DNA of 64,000 nt from Sphingomonas ginkgonis (GCF_003970925.1 NZ_RWJF01000001.1:490501-554500); one strand, 5' to 3'; positions 9,032 through 17,318 are shown, numbered from the stretch's first letter. The notes: a model not told the origin generated them from the sequence alone. Made by a program: numbers and translations.

Positions 9032-10480
9032 ATGACCGTACGCGTGGACATGGGAGCGGGTCCAGGGGGGCAGGCCGTCTCGATCGACCTTGAGGAACTG
9101 CTGGCGACCCGCCTGCTGGTGCAGGGCAATTCGGGGTCCGGCAAGTCGCACCTGCTGCGCCGGCTGCTCGAGAAGAGCGCCGGGCAGGTGCAGCAGATCG
9201 TGATCGATCCGGAGGGCGACTTCGTCACGCTGGCCGACCGCTACGGCCATGTCGCCGTCGAGGCGGCGGACCATGGCGTCGGCGAGATCCAGCGGCTCGC
9301 CGCGCGGGTCCGCGAGCATCGCGCCAGCCTGGTCCTCAGCCTCGAGGGGCTGGAGGCCGAAGGGCAGATGCGCTGCGCCGCGGCATTCCTGGCCGCGCTG
9401 TTCGACGCCCCGCGCGACCATTGGTACCCGGCGCTGGTGGTGGTCGACGAGGCGCAGCTGTTTGCGCCGTCGGGCGGCGGCGAGGTGGCCGAGGACGTCC
9501 GCCGCGCCTCGCTCGGCGCCATGACCAACCTCATGTGCCGCGGCCGCAAGCGCGGGCTGGCCGGGATCGTCGCCACCCAGCGGCTTGCCAAGCTCGCCAA
9601 GAATGTCGCGGCGGAGGCGTCCAACTTCCTCATGGGGCGGACCTTCCTCGACATCGACATGGCCCGCGCCGCCGACCTGCTCGGCATGGAGCGGCGCCAG
9701 GCCGAGGCGATCCGCGACCTGCCGCGCGGCACCTTCCTCGCGCTTGGGCCGGCCATCTCGCGCCGCCCGCTCGAAGTCGCGATCGGCCCGGTCGAGACGC
9801 TCGCGCGGTCGGTCAGCCCCAAGCTGCTGCCGCTTCCCAGCGCGCCGGCCGAGGACCTCCAGGGGCTGCTGTTCGCCGGCGGCGACGAGCCACCCCCCGC
9901 GCCCGAGCCGGTCCGCGCGCCGCCGGCGCCGCTGCCCTCGGAGCAGCTGCTCGCCGCCATGGCGTCACGCGCCGCCGCGCCTGCCTCGGCCATGCCGGCG
10001 CGCTCGGACGAGGAAAGCGCGGCGATCGTCGCCGAGGTTCTGCGCGCCATCGTCGCCGACGCCGACAGCGCGGGCCGCTCGGCGTCCGTCCTCTACCAGG
10101 ACTTCACCATCCGCTGCCGGATGGGCGGGCTCGGCCAGCCGCCGCTCGACCTGCCCGGCTTCACCCGCCGCCTGTCGATGGCCCGCGCCGGCCTCTATTC
10201 GGTCGACGACGCGGACTGGGACGGCGCGCTCGAGACCGCGCGCCTCCTTCCCGACGACATGCTCGGCCCCTTCCTGCTGCTGGCGAAGGCCGCGCGCGAA
10301 GGCGCCCCGACCCCGAGCGACGAGGCGATCGCCCAGAGCTACGGCACTGCCAGCCTCGGCCGCGCCCGTCGCCTGTTGCAGTATATCGAAAGCCGCGAGC
10401 TGATCGTCAGCCGCGTCGACCTCGCCGGCAAGCGCAGCATCGCCATTCCGCGCCTGGGGTGGAGCACGGCGGCGGCGTAG
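9032..10480 (+). CDS. HerA-like/DUF87 P-loop ATPase
   Basis: A 482-residue protein. Walker A GNSGSGKS is at residues 32-39 and Walker B LVVVDEAQLFAP near 135-145; a GRKRGLAGIVATQRLAKL stretch resembles the arginine-finger/sensor region of HerA/FtsK-superfamily ATPases. The C-terminal third after a Pro/Ala-rich linker (about residues 270-330) is probably helical and has no motif I recognise. The start is the ATG of MTVRVDMG; in-frame TTG and GTG codons lie farther upstream without a ribosome-binding site. A NurA partner nuclease is not adjacent. Divergent pairing with recQ suggests, but does not show, a role in DNA processing. Confidence 0.8.
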   Translation: MTVRVDMGAGPGGQAVSIDLEELLATRLLVQGNSGSGKSHLLRRLLEKSAGQVQQIVIDPEGDFVTLADRYGHVAVEAADHGVGEIQRLAARVREHRASLVLSLEGLEAEGQMRCAAAFLAALFDAPRDHWYPALVVVDEAQLFAPSGGGEVAEDVRRASLGAMTNLMCRGRKRGLAGIVATQRLAKLAKNVAAEASNFLMGRTFLDIDMARAADLLGMERRQAEAIRDLPRGTFLALGPAISRRPLEVAIGPVETLARSVSPKLLPLPSAPAEDLQGLLFAGGDEPPPAPEPVRAPPAPLPSEQLLAAMASRAAAPASAMPARSDEESAAIVAEVLRAIVADADSAGRSASVLYQDFTIRCRMGGLGQPPLDLPGFTRRLSMARAGLYSVDDADWDGALETARLLPDDMLGPFLLLAKAAREGAPTPSDEAIAQSYGTASLGRARRLLQYIESRELIVSRVDLAGKRSIAIPRLGWSTAAA

Positions 10481-10631
10481 GCAGTCTTCCTGATGAAGGG
10501 TCGGGGAGCGCTTTGCCGGCCGCAGCCAACCCTGACGGGAAGCTGACCTCGACCGGCGGAATTTGGCCGGACGCGAGGCCGATCCGCCGGTGTGGCGTTG
10601 ACCGGTTTTCATCGGCAACTGGATGGGTGAC

Positions 10632-11414
10632 ATGACGAGGCTTGCGGCCCTGCTCGCGATCGTGCTTGCTGGCGCGACCCCTGCGGCATTCCAGGCGCCG
10701 GAACGACCGTGGCCGCGCGGGGTGGCCTTGCCGGCGGGCGAGCCGGTCAGCGAGGATTACCGCCACCAGTTCGACCTGTGCGACCAGGGCGGCACCTTCC
10801 TCGGCGCCGAGTCCCGCTACACCCGCGGCTGCCGGGGCGATCCCAACCGGGTGACCGCTCTGCGGCGGCTGCCGGGCGGCGCGGTCGGCTATGTCTCCAA
10901 GTTGGCGGTCGACCTCGACGGCTCGGCCTTCGCCTGCGGCCCCAACCATGGGCGGATGGACCAGTGCGGGACGACGCTGATGCTGCGCGACCCCGCCGGG
11001 CGCGAGGTGCCGGTCGATGCCGACGCGGTGCCCTATGCGGTCATCCCCGATTTCGGGCCGGGCGAGGCGGACGGCCAGTTCTCACGGCTGACCGGAGTCC
11101 ATGTCGGCGACTTCGGCGTGGTAATTGCCCGCGGCCGGACCGTGCCGGTGATCGTCGCCGACACCGGGCCGGCCGCCAAGCTGGGCGAGGGCTCGCTGGC
11201 GCTCCACCGCGCGCTCGGCAACGAGCAGTGCGTGACCAAGGATTCGAAAGGCGTCTGCAGCCGCGTCGACAACGAGGGCGACGGGATCGACGCCGACGTC
11301 ACCACGATCCTGTTCCCTGGGAGCGCGAGGTCCGACCTGACGCCCGGCTCGATCGCCGCGGTGACCCGCCGGGAGGGGCTGCGGCTCTGGTCGCAGCTCG
11401 CCCGCAAGGGCTGA
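10632..11414 (+). CDS. Exported glycoside hydrolase family 75 (chitosanase-like) protein
   Basis: A 260-residue protein with a Sec signal peptide (about 20 residues). The body matches the GH75 chitosanase layout: LAVDLDGS...CG, QCGTTLMLRD, VPVDADAVPYAVIPD, VGDFGVVIARGRTVPVIVADTGP, and AKLGEGSLALHRALG. D177 and E186 are my candidates for the catalytic acid pair; the exact assignment is inferred. An upstream in-frame ATG (10623) is possible. It ends 4 bp from the stop of the convergent ABC exporter gene. The natural substrate here (chitosan, or a related de-N-acetylated polymer) is not shown by context. Confidence 0.75.
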   Translation: MTRLAALLAIVLAGATPAAFQAPERPWPRGVALPAGEPVSEDYRHQFDLCDQGGTFLGAESRYTRGCRGDPNRVTALRRLPGGAVGYVSKLAVDLDGSAFACGPNHGRMDQCGTTLMLRDPAGREVPVDADAVPYAVIPDFGPGEADGQFSRLTGVHVGDFGVVIARGRTVPVIVADTGPAAKLGEGSLALHRALGNEQCVTKDSKGVCSRVDNEGDGIDADVTTILFPGSARSDLTPGSIAAVTRREGLRLWSQLARKG

Positions 11415-11418
11415 ACGC

Positions 11419-13230
11419 CTATTCCGCGGCCTGCTCCAGCTCGCGCTCGGCCGCCTGTCGCACCCACAGCTCGGCATAGAGGCCGCCGCGCCGGAGCAGC
11501 TCGGCGTGGGTGCCGCGTTCGGCGACCCGGCCGCCGTCGAGCACCACGATCTGGTCCGCGCCGACGATGGTCGAGAGCCGATGCGCGATGGTGATGGTGG
11601 TGCGGCTGGTCGCGATCCGGTCGAGCGTGTCCTGGATCGCCTCCTCGGTCCGGCTGTCGAGCGCGCTCGTTGCCTCGTCGAGGATCAGCACCGGCGGGTT
11701 CTTGAGGAGGGTGCGGGCGATCGCCACCCGCTGCTTCTCGCCGCCCGAGAGCTTGAGCCCGCGCTCGCCGACCATCGCCTCGTAGCGGTCGGGCAGGGCG
11801 GCGATGAAGACGTCGATCGCCGCGCCCTCGGCAGCGCGCTCGACCTCGGCCTGGCCGGCGCCCTCGCGGCCGTAGCCGATGTTGTAGCCGATCGTATCGT
11901 TGAACAGCACCGTATCCTGCGGGACGATCCCGATCGCGGCGCGCAGGCTGTTCTGCTGGACCGCGGCGATGTCCTGCCCGTCGATGGTGATGCGCCCCGA
12001 CTGCGGGTCGTAGAAGCGGTAGAGCAGCCGTGCGAGGGTCGACTTGCCCGCGCCGGACGGGCCGACCACGGCGCAGCTGGTGCCCGCCGGAACGTCGATC
12101 GTCACGCCCTTGAGGATCTGCCGCTCGGGCTCGTAGCCGAACACCACGTCGTCGAAGCGGACATGGCCGCGCGACACCGCCAGCGTCGGCGCGCCGGGCA
12201 CGTCGACCACCTCGGCCGGCGTGTCGAGCAGGTCGAACATCGCCTCCATGTCGATCAGCCCCTGGCGGATCGAGCGGTAGACCCAGCCGAGCATGTCGAG
12301 CGGGCGGAAGAGCTGCAGCAGCAGGCTGTTGACCAGCACCACGTCGCCCGCGGTGAAGCGGCCGCGGCTCCAGCCCCACACGGTCAGCCCCATCGCCCCG
12401 GCCATCATCGCGTTGGTGATGAGGCTCTGCCCGATGTTCAGCCAGGCGAGGCTGACCTCGTTGCGGACCGAGGCGCGGGTGAAGCTGCCGATCGCCTCGT
12501 CGTAGCGCCGGGCCTCGCGCTCCTCGGCCCCAAAATATTTCACCGTCTCGTAGTTGAGCAGGCTGTCGACGGCGCGGCCGATCGCCTTGTTGTCGACGTC
12601 GTTCATGTCGCGCTGGAGCTTGCTCCGCCATTCCGACACGCGGCGGGTGAAGACGATGTAGACGGCGACCGTGACCAGCGTCGCCGCGACCAGCCCGAAG
12701 CCGAACTTGACGTAGAAGATGACGCTGGTGGCAACGAGCTCGATGATCGTCGGGGCGATGTTGAAGAGGAGGAAGTAGAGCATCATGTCGATGCTCTTGG
12801 TCCCGCGCTCGACGATCTTGGTCAGGCTGCCGGTGCGCCGCTCGAGGTGGAAGCGGAGCGACAGCGAGTGGACGTGGCGGAATACCCGCGCGCTGAGCAG
12901 CCGAGCGGCGTTCTGCCCGACCTTCTCGAAGGTGGCGTTGCGCAGATTGTCGCTGAGCACCCCGCCGAAGCGGGCGAGCGTGTAGGCGGCGACCAGCCCG
13001 AACACGATCCCGACCGCCGCGTGCGGCCCGCTCATCCGGTCGATGATGCCCTTGTAGGCGAAGGGCATGGCGAACAGCACGCCGCGCCCGGCGAGGACCA
13101 GGACCAACGCCACCGCGACCCGGATCTTGAGCTCGGTCGCGCCGCGCGGCCACAGCATTGGCAGGAAGCGCCACAGCACCCTGAACCCGCCGTTCTTCCC
13201 CGAGACCGTCTCACCCGCCGCTGCTGCCAT
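11419..13230 (-). CDS. Atm1-type ABC exporter (fused permease and ATPase)
   Basis: A 603-residue half-transporter: a six-helix permease domain (residues about 20-310) followed by an ATPase with Walker A GPSGAGKS, signature LSGGEKQRVAIARTLL, Walker B LILDEATSALD and switch IAHRLST. It resembles the Atm1/ABCB7 family, which exports glutathione-linked metal or sulfur compounds across the inner membrane; it should act as a homodimer. I use the ATG at 13230; a TTG nine codons upstream is also open. No metal-resistance genes are nearby to narrow the substrate. Confidence 0.85.
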   Translation of the reverse strand: MAAAAGETVSGKNGGFRVLWRFLPMLWPRGATELKIRVAVALVLVLAGRGVLFAMPFAYKGIIDRMSGPHAAVGIVFGLVAAYTLARFGGVLSDNLRNATFEKVGQNAARLLSARVFRHVHSLSLRFHLERRTGSLTKIVERGTKSIDMMLYFLLFNIAPTIIELVATSVIFYVKFGFGLVAATLVTVAVYIVFTRRVSEWRSKLQRDMNDVDNKAIGRAVDSLLNYETVKYFGAEEREARRYDEAIGSFTRASVRNEVSLAWLNIGQSLITNAMMAGAMGLTVWGWSRGRFTAGDVVLVNSLLLQLFRPLDMLGWVYRSIRQGLIDMEAMFDLLDTPAEVVDVPGAPTLAVSRGHVRFDDVVFGYEPERQILKGVTIDVPAGTSCAVVGPSGAGKSTLARLLYRFYDPQSGRITIDGQDIAAVQQNSLRAAIGIVPQDTVLFNDTIGYNIGYGREGAGQAEVERAAEGAAIDVFIAALPDRYEAMVGERGLKLSGGEKQRVAIARTLLKNPPVLILDEATSALDSRTEEAIQDTLDRIATSRTTITIAHRLSTIVGADQIVVLDGGRVAERGTHAELLRRGGLYAELWVRQAAERELEQAAE

Positions 13231-13285
13231 CGCCGCAAGGTAGGAAGTGCGCGACAAGCCCGCAATCGCCTGATGCGAAACGATT

Positions 13286-13310
13286 GGAACCGCCCGTTAA
13301 TTTGCCGGTT
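13286..13310 (+). promoter_or_regulatory. Candidate EcfG-type stress promoter
   Basis: GGAAC, 16 bases, then GGTT. This keeps the -35 GGAAC and -10 GTT core of the alphaproteobacterial general-stress sigma factor EcfG, with one deviation from CGTT. It lies 30 bases before the 85-residue protein gene and would also transcribe the following SDR gene. Confidence 0.4.
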
Positions 13311-13339
13311 ATCAAGGCAAGTTCTTCGGGGAGGTCAGT

Positions 13340-13597
13340 ATGGGTCCCGCCGCTTTCGTCATTGCCATTCTCGGCTGCTCCGACGGCCAGTCTGCCTGCC
13401 AGCAGGTCAGCACGCTCCCCACCCAGTACGAGAGCCAGGCGAGCTGCCTCGCCGCGACGCAGGACGCACTGTCCAACTCGACCGACCTCGACTTCCCGAC
13501 GATCGTCGCGGAATGCCGTCGCTCCGGCCAGCCGCTGAGCCCGGCGGCGGAACACAAGGCACCCAAGGCGCGTCCCCTCGTCATCGCCAGCCGCTGA
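13340..13597 (+). CDS. Small cysteine-containing hypothetical protein
   Basis: An 85-residue product I do not recognise as a named family. A short hydrophobic N-terminus (AAFVIAILGC) could be a truncated signal or lipoprotein-like segment; four Cys residues follow the pattern C-x6-C-x15-C-x22-C, suggestive of disulfides if exported. The ATG has a strong GGGGAGG ribosome-binding site eight bases upstream. It sits 11 bp before the SDR gene and shares its candidate EcfG promoter, so it may be a stress-responsive periplasmic protein (inference). Confidence 0.6.
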   Translation: MGPAAFVIAILGCSDGQSACQQVSTLPTQYESQASCLAATQDALSNSTDLDFPTIVAECRRSGQPLSPAAEHKAPKARPLVIASR

Positions 13598-13608
13598 GGA
13601 CGGGAAGC

Positions 13609-14472
13609 ATGAGCCAGGAAGCCGAAACGATCATTCCGCGCATCCAGGAAGGGAGCGAGCCCGGGATCGAGGCCCAGCTCGACCCCAAGCCGCAGTGGGA
13701 GCCGCGCTTCGCCGGGTCCGGCCGGCTGCAGAACAAGGTGGCGATCGTCACCGGCGCCGACAGCGGGATCGGCCGGGCGGTCGCCTCCCTGTTCGCGCGC
13801 GAAGGCGCCGATGTCGTAATCGTCTACCTCAACGAGCATGAGGACGCGGACAAGACCCGCGACATCGTCACCGCCGAGGGCCGGCGGGCGATCACCATCG
13901 CCGGGGATCTCGGCGACAAGCAGTTCTGCGAGCGCGTGGTTCAGCAGACGATCGACGCGTTCGGCAAGCTCGACGTGCTGGTCAACAACGCCGGCGAGCA
14001 GCACCCCGACAAGAACCTCGAGGACATCGACGAGCAGCAGCTCAAGCGGACCTTCCAGACCAACATCTTCTCGATGTTCTTCCTGACCCAGGCCGCGCTG
14101 CCGCACCTCAAGGAGGGGGCGGCGATCGTCAACTGCACCTCCGAGACGATGTATGCGGGCGCACCGATGCTGCTCGACTACAGCTCGACCAAGGGCGCGA
14201 TCACGGCCTTCACCCGCAGTCTTGCGCTGAACCTGGTCGAGAAGAAGATCCGCGTGAACGCGGTGGCGCCCGGCCCCATTTGGACTCCGCTCAACCCGGC
14301 CGGCGGGAGCCCGCCGGAGAAGGTCGCCAAGTTCGGGCAGAACACGCCGATGAAGCGGCCGGGCCAGCCGAACGAGGTCGCGCCCGCCTTCCTGTTCCTG
14401 GCCTGCGAGGATTCCAGCTACATGACCGCCCAGGTGCTCCACCCCGACGGGGGCAACACCACGTCGAGCTGA
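13609..14472 (+). CDS. Short-chain dehydrogenase/reductase (YghA-like)
   Basis: A 287-residue classical SDR with an extended N-terminus of about 40 residues (RIQEGSEPGIEAQLDPKP), typical of the YghA/stress SDR group. The Rossmann motif TGADSGIGRA follows VAIVTG; NNAG comes later; the catalytic Ser is in NCTSET and the Tyr/Lys in DYSSTKGA. The C-terminus PDGGNTTSS is also family-typical. Substrate unknown. Orthologues in sphingomonads are often in the general-stress regulon, which fits the GGAAC-N16-GGTT upstream of the preceding gene. A clear terminator follows 28 bp downstream. Confidence 0.85.
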   Translation: MSQEAETIIPRIQEGSEPGIEAQLDPKPQWEPRFAGSGRLQNKVAIVTGADSGIGRAVASLFAREGADVVIVYLNEHEDADKTRDIVTAEGRRAITIAGDLGDKQFCERVVQQTIDAFGKLDVLVNNAGEQHPDKNLEDIDEQQLKRTFQTNIFSMFFLTQAALPHLKEGAAIVNCTSETMYAGAPMLLDYSSTKGAITAFTRSLALNLVEKKIRVNAVAPGPIWTPLNPAGGSPPEKVAKFGQNTPMKRPGQPNEVAPAFLFLACEDSSYMTAQVLHPDGGNTTSS

Positions 14473-14500
14473 GCAAGGGCTTGGGATTTTTCACTAAGGA

Positions 14501-14525
14501 GTGGCGGGTCTTCCCGCCACTTTTT
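14501..14525 (+). terminator. Rho-independent terminator after the SDR gene
   Basis: A perfect 8-bp stem GTGGCGGG / CCCGCCAC with a TCTT loop followed directly by TTTTT. It closes the 85-residue-protein/SDR unit. Confidence 0.9.
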
Positions 14526-14638
14526 GCATCTGGCGCTCGGAAAAGCTGAGAACACTCGCTTTTTTCCAATTGGCACGTTCCCTGCAAAGTAGGGTCGTGG
14601 CCCGGATGGTCCGGCGCCACGGACAGGGAGAAGTCAAA

Positions 14639-14752
14639 ATGTTCGTCACCGCCGCCAATGGTCGTCAGCTCGCCGTCAGCCTAGCCGGCGCCTTCATCAC
14701 CGCCATGCTGTTCGTCAGCGCCGCGGTCGGCCCGCTGCCGCTCGTCGCCTGA
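14639..14752 (+). CDS. Small membrane or secreted peptide (37 aa)
   Basis: A 37-residue product made of a short polar head (MFVTAANGRQ) and one hydrophobic segment of about 22 residues ending LPLVA. An excellent ribosome-binding site (GGGAGAAG) lies 7 bases before the ATG. It precedes the PspC-domain gene by 32 bp in the same direction. I cannot assign a family; a single-pass membrane peptide or a signal-peptide-like small protein is most likely. The spacing and ribosome-binding site support a real gene. Confidence 0.6.
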   Translation: MFVTAANGRQLAVSLAGAFITAMLFVSAAVGPLPLVA

Positions 14753-14784
14753 CCGGCCCCGACCCTTCAGAGAAAGCCAAGAAC

Positions 14785-14967
14785 ATGAACGGTAAGTTCC
14801 TCCTCAACCGCCGCGACGCCAAGATCATGGGCGTCGGCGCCGGGATCGCCGACTGGATGGGCGTCGACGCGCTCTTCGTCCGCCTCGGCCTGGTCGTCGC
14901 GGCGCTGGTCTTCCCGGTGACGATCCTCCTCTACATCCTGACCGGCTGGCTGGCGTCGGACCGGTGA
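14785..14967 (+). CDS. PspC domain protein
   Basis: A 60-residue protein consisting of a PspC domain only: KFLLNRRDAKIMGVGAGIADWMGVD, then a hydrophobic helix from VRLGLVVAALVFPVTILLYILTGWL. PspC domains are membrane-associated and linked to envelope stress (phage-shock response). The protein is much shorter than E. coli PspC and lacks its coiled-coil tail. Its stop overlaps the GTG of the DUF1810 gene by four bases. No pspA or pspB homologue is in the window. Confidence 0.85.
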   Translation: MNGKFLLNRRDAKIMGVGAGIADWMGVDALFVRLGLVVAALVFPVTILLYILTGWLASDR

Positions 14968-15389
14968 CGGATGACCCGCACCGGCTCGAGCGGTTCGTCG
15001 AGGCGCAGCGCGAAATCTACCCGCGCGCCCTCGACGAACTCGCCGCCGGCGCCAAGCGCAGCCACTGGATGTGGTTCATCTTTCCGCAGCTCGCCGGCCT
15101 GGGCCGAAGCCCGACCGCGCAGGCCTATGCGGTCGCCTCGCTCGACGAGGCCCGCGCCTATCTCGGCCACCCGCTGCTCGGGCCGCGACTCTACGAGTGC
15201 GTCGAAGCCCTGCTCGCCCTGCCCCGCGACCGCGAGATCGAGCGGGTGCTCGGGCCCATCGACGCGACCAAGCTCCGCTCCAGCCTGACCTTGTTCGAGG
15301 CGGCCGACGGCGGCGCTCCGCTGCGGCGCGCACTCGACCGCTTCTTCGCCGGAGAGCGCGATCCGCTCACCCTCGTTCGTCTCAAATAA
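14964..15389 (+). CDS. DUF1810 domain protein
   Basis: A 141-residue cytoplasmic protein matching DUF1810 along its whole length: RLERFVEAQREIYPRALDEL, KRSHWMWFIFPQLAGLG, a YLGHPLLGPRLYECV block, and DATKLRSSLTLFE. The molecular function is not established. The GTG start overlaps the pspC stop (GTGA), indicating translational coupling; an in-frame ATG start is not available before the conserved region. Confidence 0.85.
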   Translation: MTDDPHRLERFVEAQREIYPRALDELAAGAKRSHWMWFIFPQLAGLGRSPTAQAYAVASLDEARAYLGHPLLGPRLYECVEALLALPRDREIERVLGPIDATKLRSSLTLFEAADGGAPLRRALDRFFAGERDPLTLVRLK

Positions 15390-15502
15390 GCAACAATTCA
15401 TGGAACCGAGCCGCGGGCTTGTGCGATGATACGCCCACGGAACAGTTGTGGCGCGATTCGCGCGCCGCGGGCTGCCGACCAACGAGGGGAAGGGATTCCA
15501 CT

Positions 15503-15808
15503 ATGAAGTACACCGCCAAGCTCGCTGTCGCTGCCGGCCTCATCGCTCTCGCCGCTTGCAACAAGAGCCCGCAGGAGCAGAAGGCCGACAACATCGAGGC
15601 GAACACCGAGAACGTCGCCGACAACATCGAGGCGAATGCGTCAAACGCCGCTTCGAACCTCAACGACAATGCGCAGAACGCCGCCGACGTCGTCCGCAAC
15701 CAGGGCGAGATGAAGGCTGATGCGGTCCGCAACGGCGCCGACATGGACGGCAACAGCGCGACCAGCACGACTCACACGACGACGACGACCACCACCAACA
15801 AGATGTAA
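15503..15808 (+). CDS. Lipoprotein with 11-residue helical repeats and a Thr-rich tail
   Basis: A 101-residue protein with a lipobox LAAC, so Cys19 is the probable acylated residue. The mature part has five tandem 11-residue repeats with Ala in register at residues 28, 39, 50, 61 and 72 (ADNIEANTENV, ADNIEANASNA and so on), predicting an amphipathic right-handed helical rod like those of LEA proteins. A tail of mostly Thr (residues 86-98) follows. The strong ribosome-binding site GGGGAAGGG, a free-standing promoter region and its own terminator indicate an independent, probably abundant transcript. Function unknown; envelope stress or desiccation protection is an inference from the repeat type. 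Confidence 0.75.
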   Translation: MKYTAKLAVAAGLIALAACNKSPQEQKADNIEANTENVADNIEANASNAASNLNDNAQNAADVVRNQGEMKADAVRNGADMDGNSATSTTHTTTTTTTNKM

Positions 15809-15855
15809 CCAAGGGTCCGCCGCTCCATCAGCACGCACGGCGGATCTCGACGGAA

Positions 15856-15892
15856 GGGCGCTCGCGCGATCGTCGCGAGCGCCCTTTTCTTT
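15856..15892 (+). terminator. Rho-independent terminator after the repeat lipoprotein gene
   Basis: An 11-bp stem GGGCGCTCGCG / CGCGAGCGCCC with a short loop, followed by TTTTCTTT. It lies 47 bp past the lipoprotein stop. Confidence 0.88.
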
Positions 15893-16045
15893 GCCTGAAA
15901 GAGGGTTGCTGACGCAGATCAAGTCGCTCGCTCGGCTCGGCGTGTGAACGGTTCGCTTGGGCGATGATCGTTACGTTGCCGTTAATACCCGGCTTCTCCG
16001 CGCCCTGAGAACATGTCCTTCTCCGCCCGGACGAGGGGAGGGGAG

Positions 16046-16717
16046 ATGGCAGGATCGCTGTGGCAGGCGGCCGCGCTGCTGGCGCTGGCCGGCAACGCGA
16101 TACCGGCGAGCGCGGCTGAGTCTCCGTCCGAGGAGGCGCCACTCGTCGTTCGCGGGACCCCGGCGGCGCGCGCGCCCGAGGTGTTCGGGACGGTCGGCCT
16201 GCCGGTCCGCGCCGAGCGCTACGCCGAGCTGTGGAACCATGTTCTCGCGGGGCGGATCGACGCGCCCGCCTTGCAGCATTTCGTCGCCCCAGCCCGCCGG
16301 CTCGAACCGGCGGCCCAGCTCGCCTTCGTGCAGCGGGCAGCGGGGCAGCTGCGCTGGCGGTCCGACGCGACGGTGTGGGGCCAGCACGAATATTGGGCGA
16401 CCGCGGCGGAGACCCTGCAGGCCGGCTATGCCGACGACGATTGCCTCGCCGTGCTGAAGATGCAGGCGCTGCAGGCGCTGGGCTGGTCGCCCCGCAACCT
16501 CTACCTGACGATCGGCCACGACCAGGTGGCGGGAGCGACCACGGTATTGCTGGTCCGCACCGGCGAGGGTTTCCAGCTCCTCGACGACCGGTCCGAGCGT
16601 CCGCTGCCGGCCGCCGAGCGGAGCGGGTTCGTGCCCCAGCTGAGCTTCAGCAGCGCCGGTCACTGGCTGCACGGCCGGCTCGCCCGCACCGGCGGCGCGA
16701 CGCTCGCCGCGCGTTGA
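16046..16717 (+). CDS. Transglutaminase-like cysteine peptidase (BTLCP/DUF920) fold, catalytic residues replaced
   Basis: A 223-residue exported protein (signal peptide ending near ASAA, residue 24). It aligns without gaps to bacterial transglutaminase-like cysteine peptidases through WATAAETLQAGYADDDCLA and VLLVRTGEGFQLLDD. The family Cys (in GDCEDYAIAK) is Asp131 here; a Cys sits two residues later (Cys133). The family His (in GHAVL) is Thr near 165. Only the third residue, Asp180, is kept. It is probably not a peptidase. The ATG at 16046 follows a strong GAGGGGAGGGGAG; an ATG at 16013 is less likely. Family members usually act with LapD-type adhesin systems; none is nearby. Confidence 0.7.
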   Translation: MAGSLWQAAALLALAGNAIPASAAESPSEEAPLVVRGTPAARAPEVFGTVGLPVRAERYAELWNHVLAGRIDAPALQHFVAPARRLEPAAQLAFVQRAAGQLRWRSDATVWGQHEYWATAAETLQAGYADDDCLAVLKMQALQALGWSPRNLYLTIGHDQVAGATTVLLVRTGEGFQLLDDRSERPLPAAERSGFVPQLSFSSAGHWLHGRLARTGGATLAAR

Positions 16718-16793
16718 CGCGCTCGCCCGTTACGGCGCTGGCCAGCCCGCTTCTTCGCACCTAGAGAAGGGAGGTTCGAGGAGGAGACGGGTA

Positions 16794-17318
16794 ATGCGCA
16801 ACTGGCTGGTAGCTCTGGCGATGATCGGAACCGCGACCGCGGCGGAAGCGGCCCTGCCGGTCGGGGCCAAGGCGCCCGACTTCGTGACCACGGGGGCGCT
16901 CGGCGGCAAACCCTTCCGCCTCCACCTCGCCGACCAGCTCCGCAAGGGACCGGTCGTCCTCTACTTCTACCCCAAGGCCTTCACGTCCGGCTGCACCATG
17001 GAAGCGCACGCCTTTTCGGAAGCGAGCGACGACTTCCGCAAGGCCGGCGCGACGGTGCTGGGCATGAGCGCCGACGACGCCGAGACGCTCAAGCGCTTCT
17101 CGGTCGAGCATTGCCGCGGCAAGTTCCCGGTGGCGACCGCGAGCTCGGCGACCATCCGCGATTATGACGTCAAGCTGCCGGTCGTCAGCATGACCAACCG
17201 CACCACCTATGTGATCGCGCCCGACGGGCGGGTGGCGATGTCATATTCCGCGCTCGACTGGAAAGAGCATGTCAGCCGCGCCCTCGCGGCGGTGAAGGCG
17301 CTCCAGAAGAAGGGCTGA
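16794..17318 (+). CDS. Exported peroxiredoxin (BCP/PrxQ-like)
   Basis: A 174-residue thiol peroxidase-like protein with a Sec signal peptide (cleavage near AEAA, residue 20). The thioredoxin fold carries VVLYFYPKAFTSGCT with the peroxidatic Cys67. The second Cys of BCP/PrxQ, normally five residues later, is absent; another Cys in EHCRGKFP is the only candidate partner. It would reduce peroxides in the periplasm. It is a single gene, 76 bp after the degenerate peptidase, with an AGGAGGAGA ribosome-binding site. Confidence 0.85.
   Translation: MRNWLVALAMIGTATAAEAALPVGAKAPDFVTTGALGGKPFRLHLADQLRKGPVVLYFYPKAFTSGCTMEAHAFSEASDDFRKAGATVLGMSADDAETLKRFSVEHCRGKFPVATASSATIRDYDVKLPVVSMTNRTTYVIAPDGRVAMSYSALDWKEHVSRALAAVKALQKKG

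Noticed and set aside
15439..15465. A second GGAAC before the lipoprotein gene as an EcfG promoter
   Set aside because: No GTT at the 16- or 17-base spacing; only the GGAAC at about 15412 keeps a near match (CGAT).
15809..16045. Gap of 237 bp after the repeat lipoprotein
   Set aside because: Apart from the terminator at 15856-15892 I see no gene, tRNA or clear promoter; GTTACGTTGCCGTTAATACC looks AT-richer but has no -35/-10 pair.
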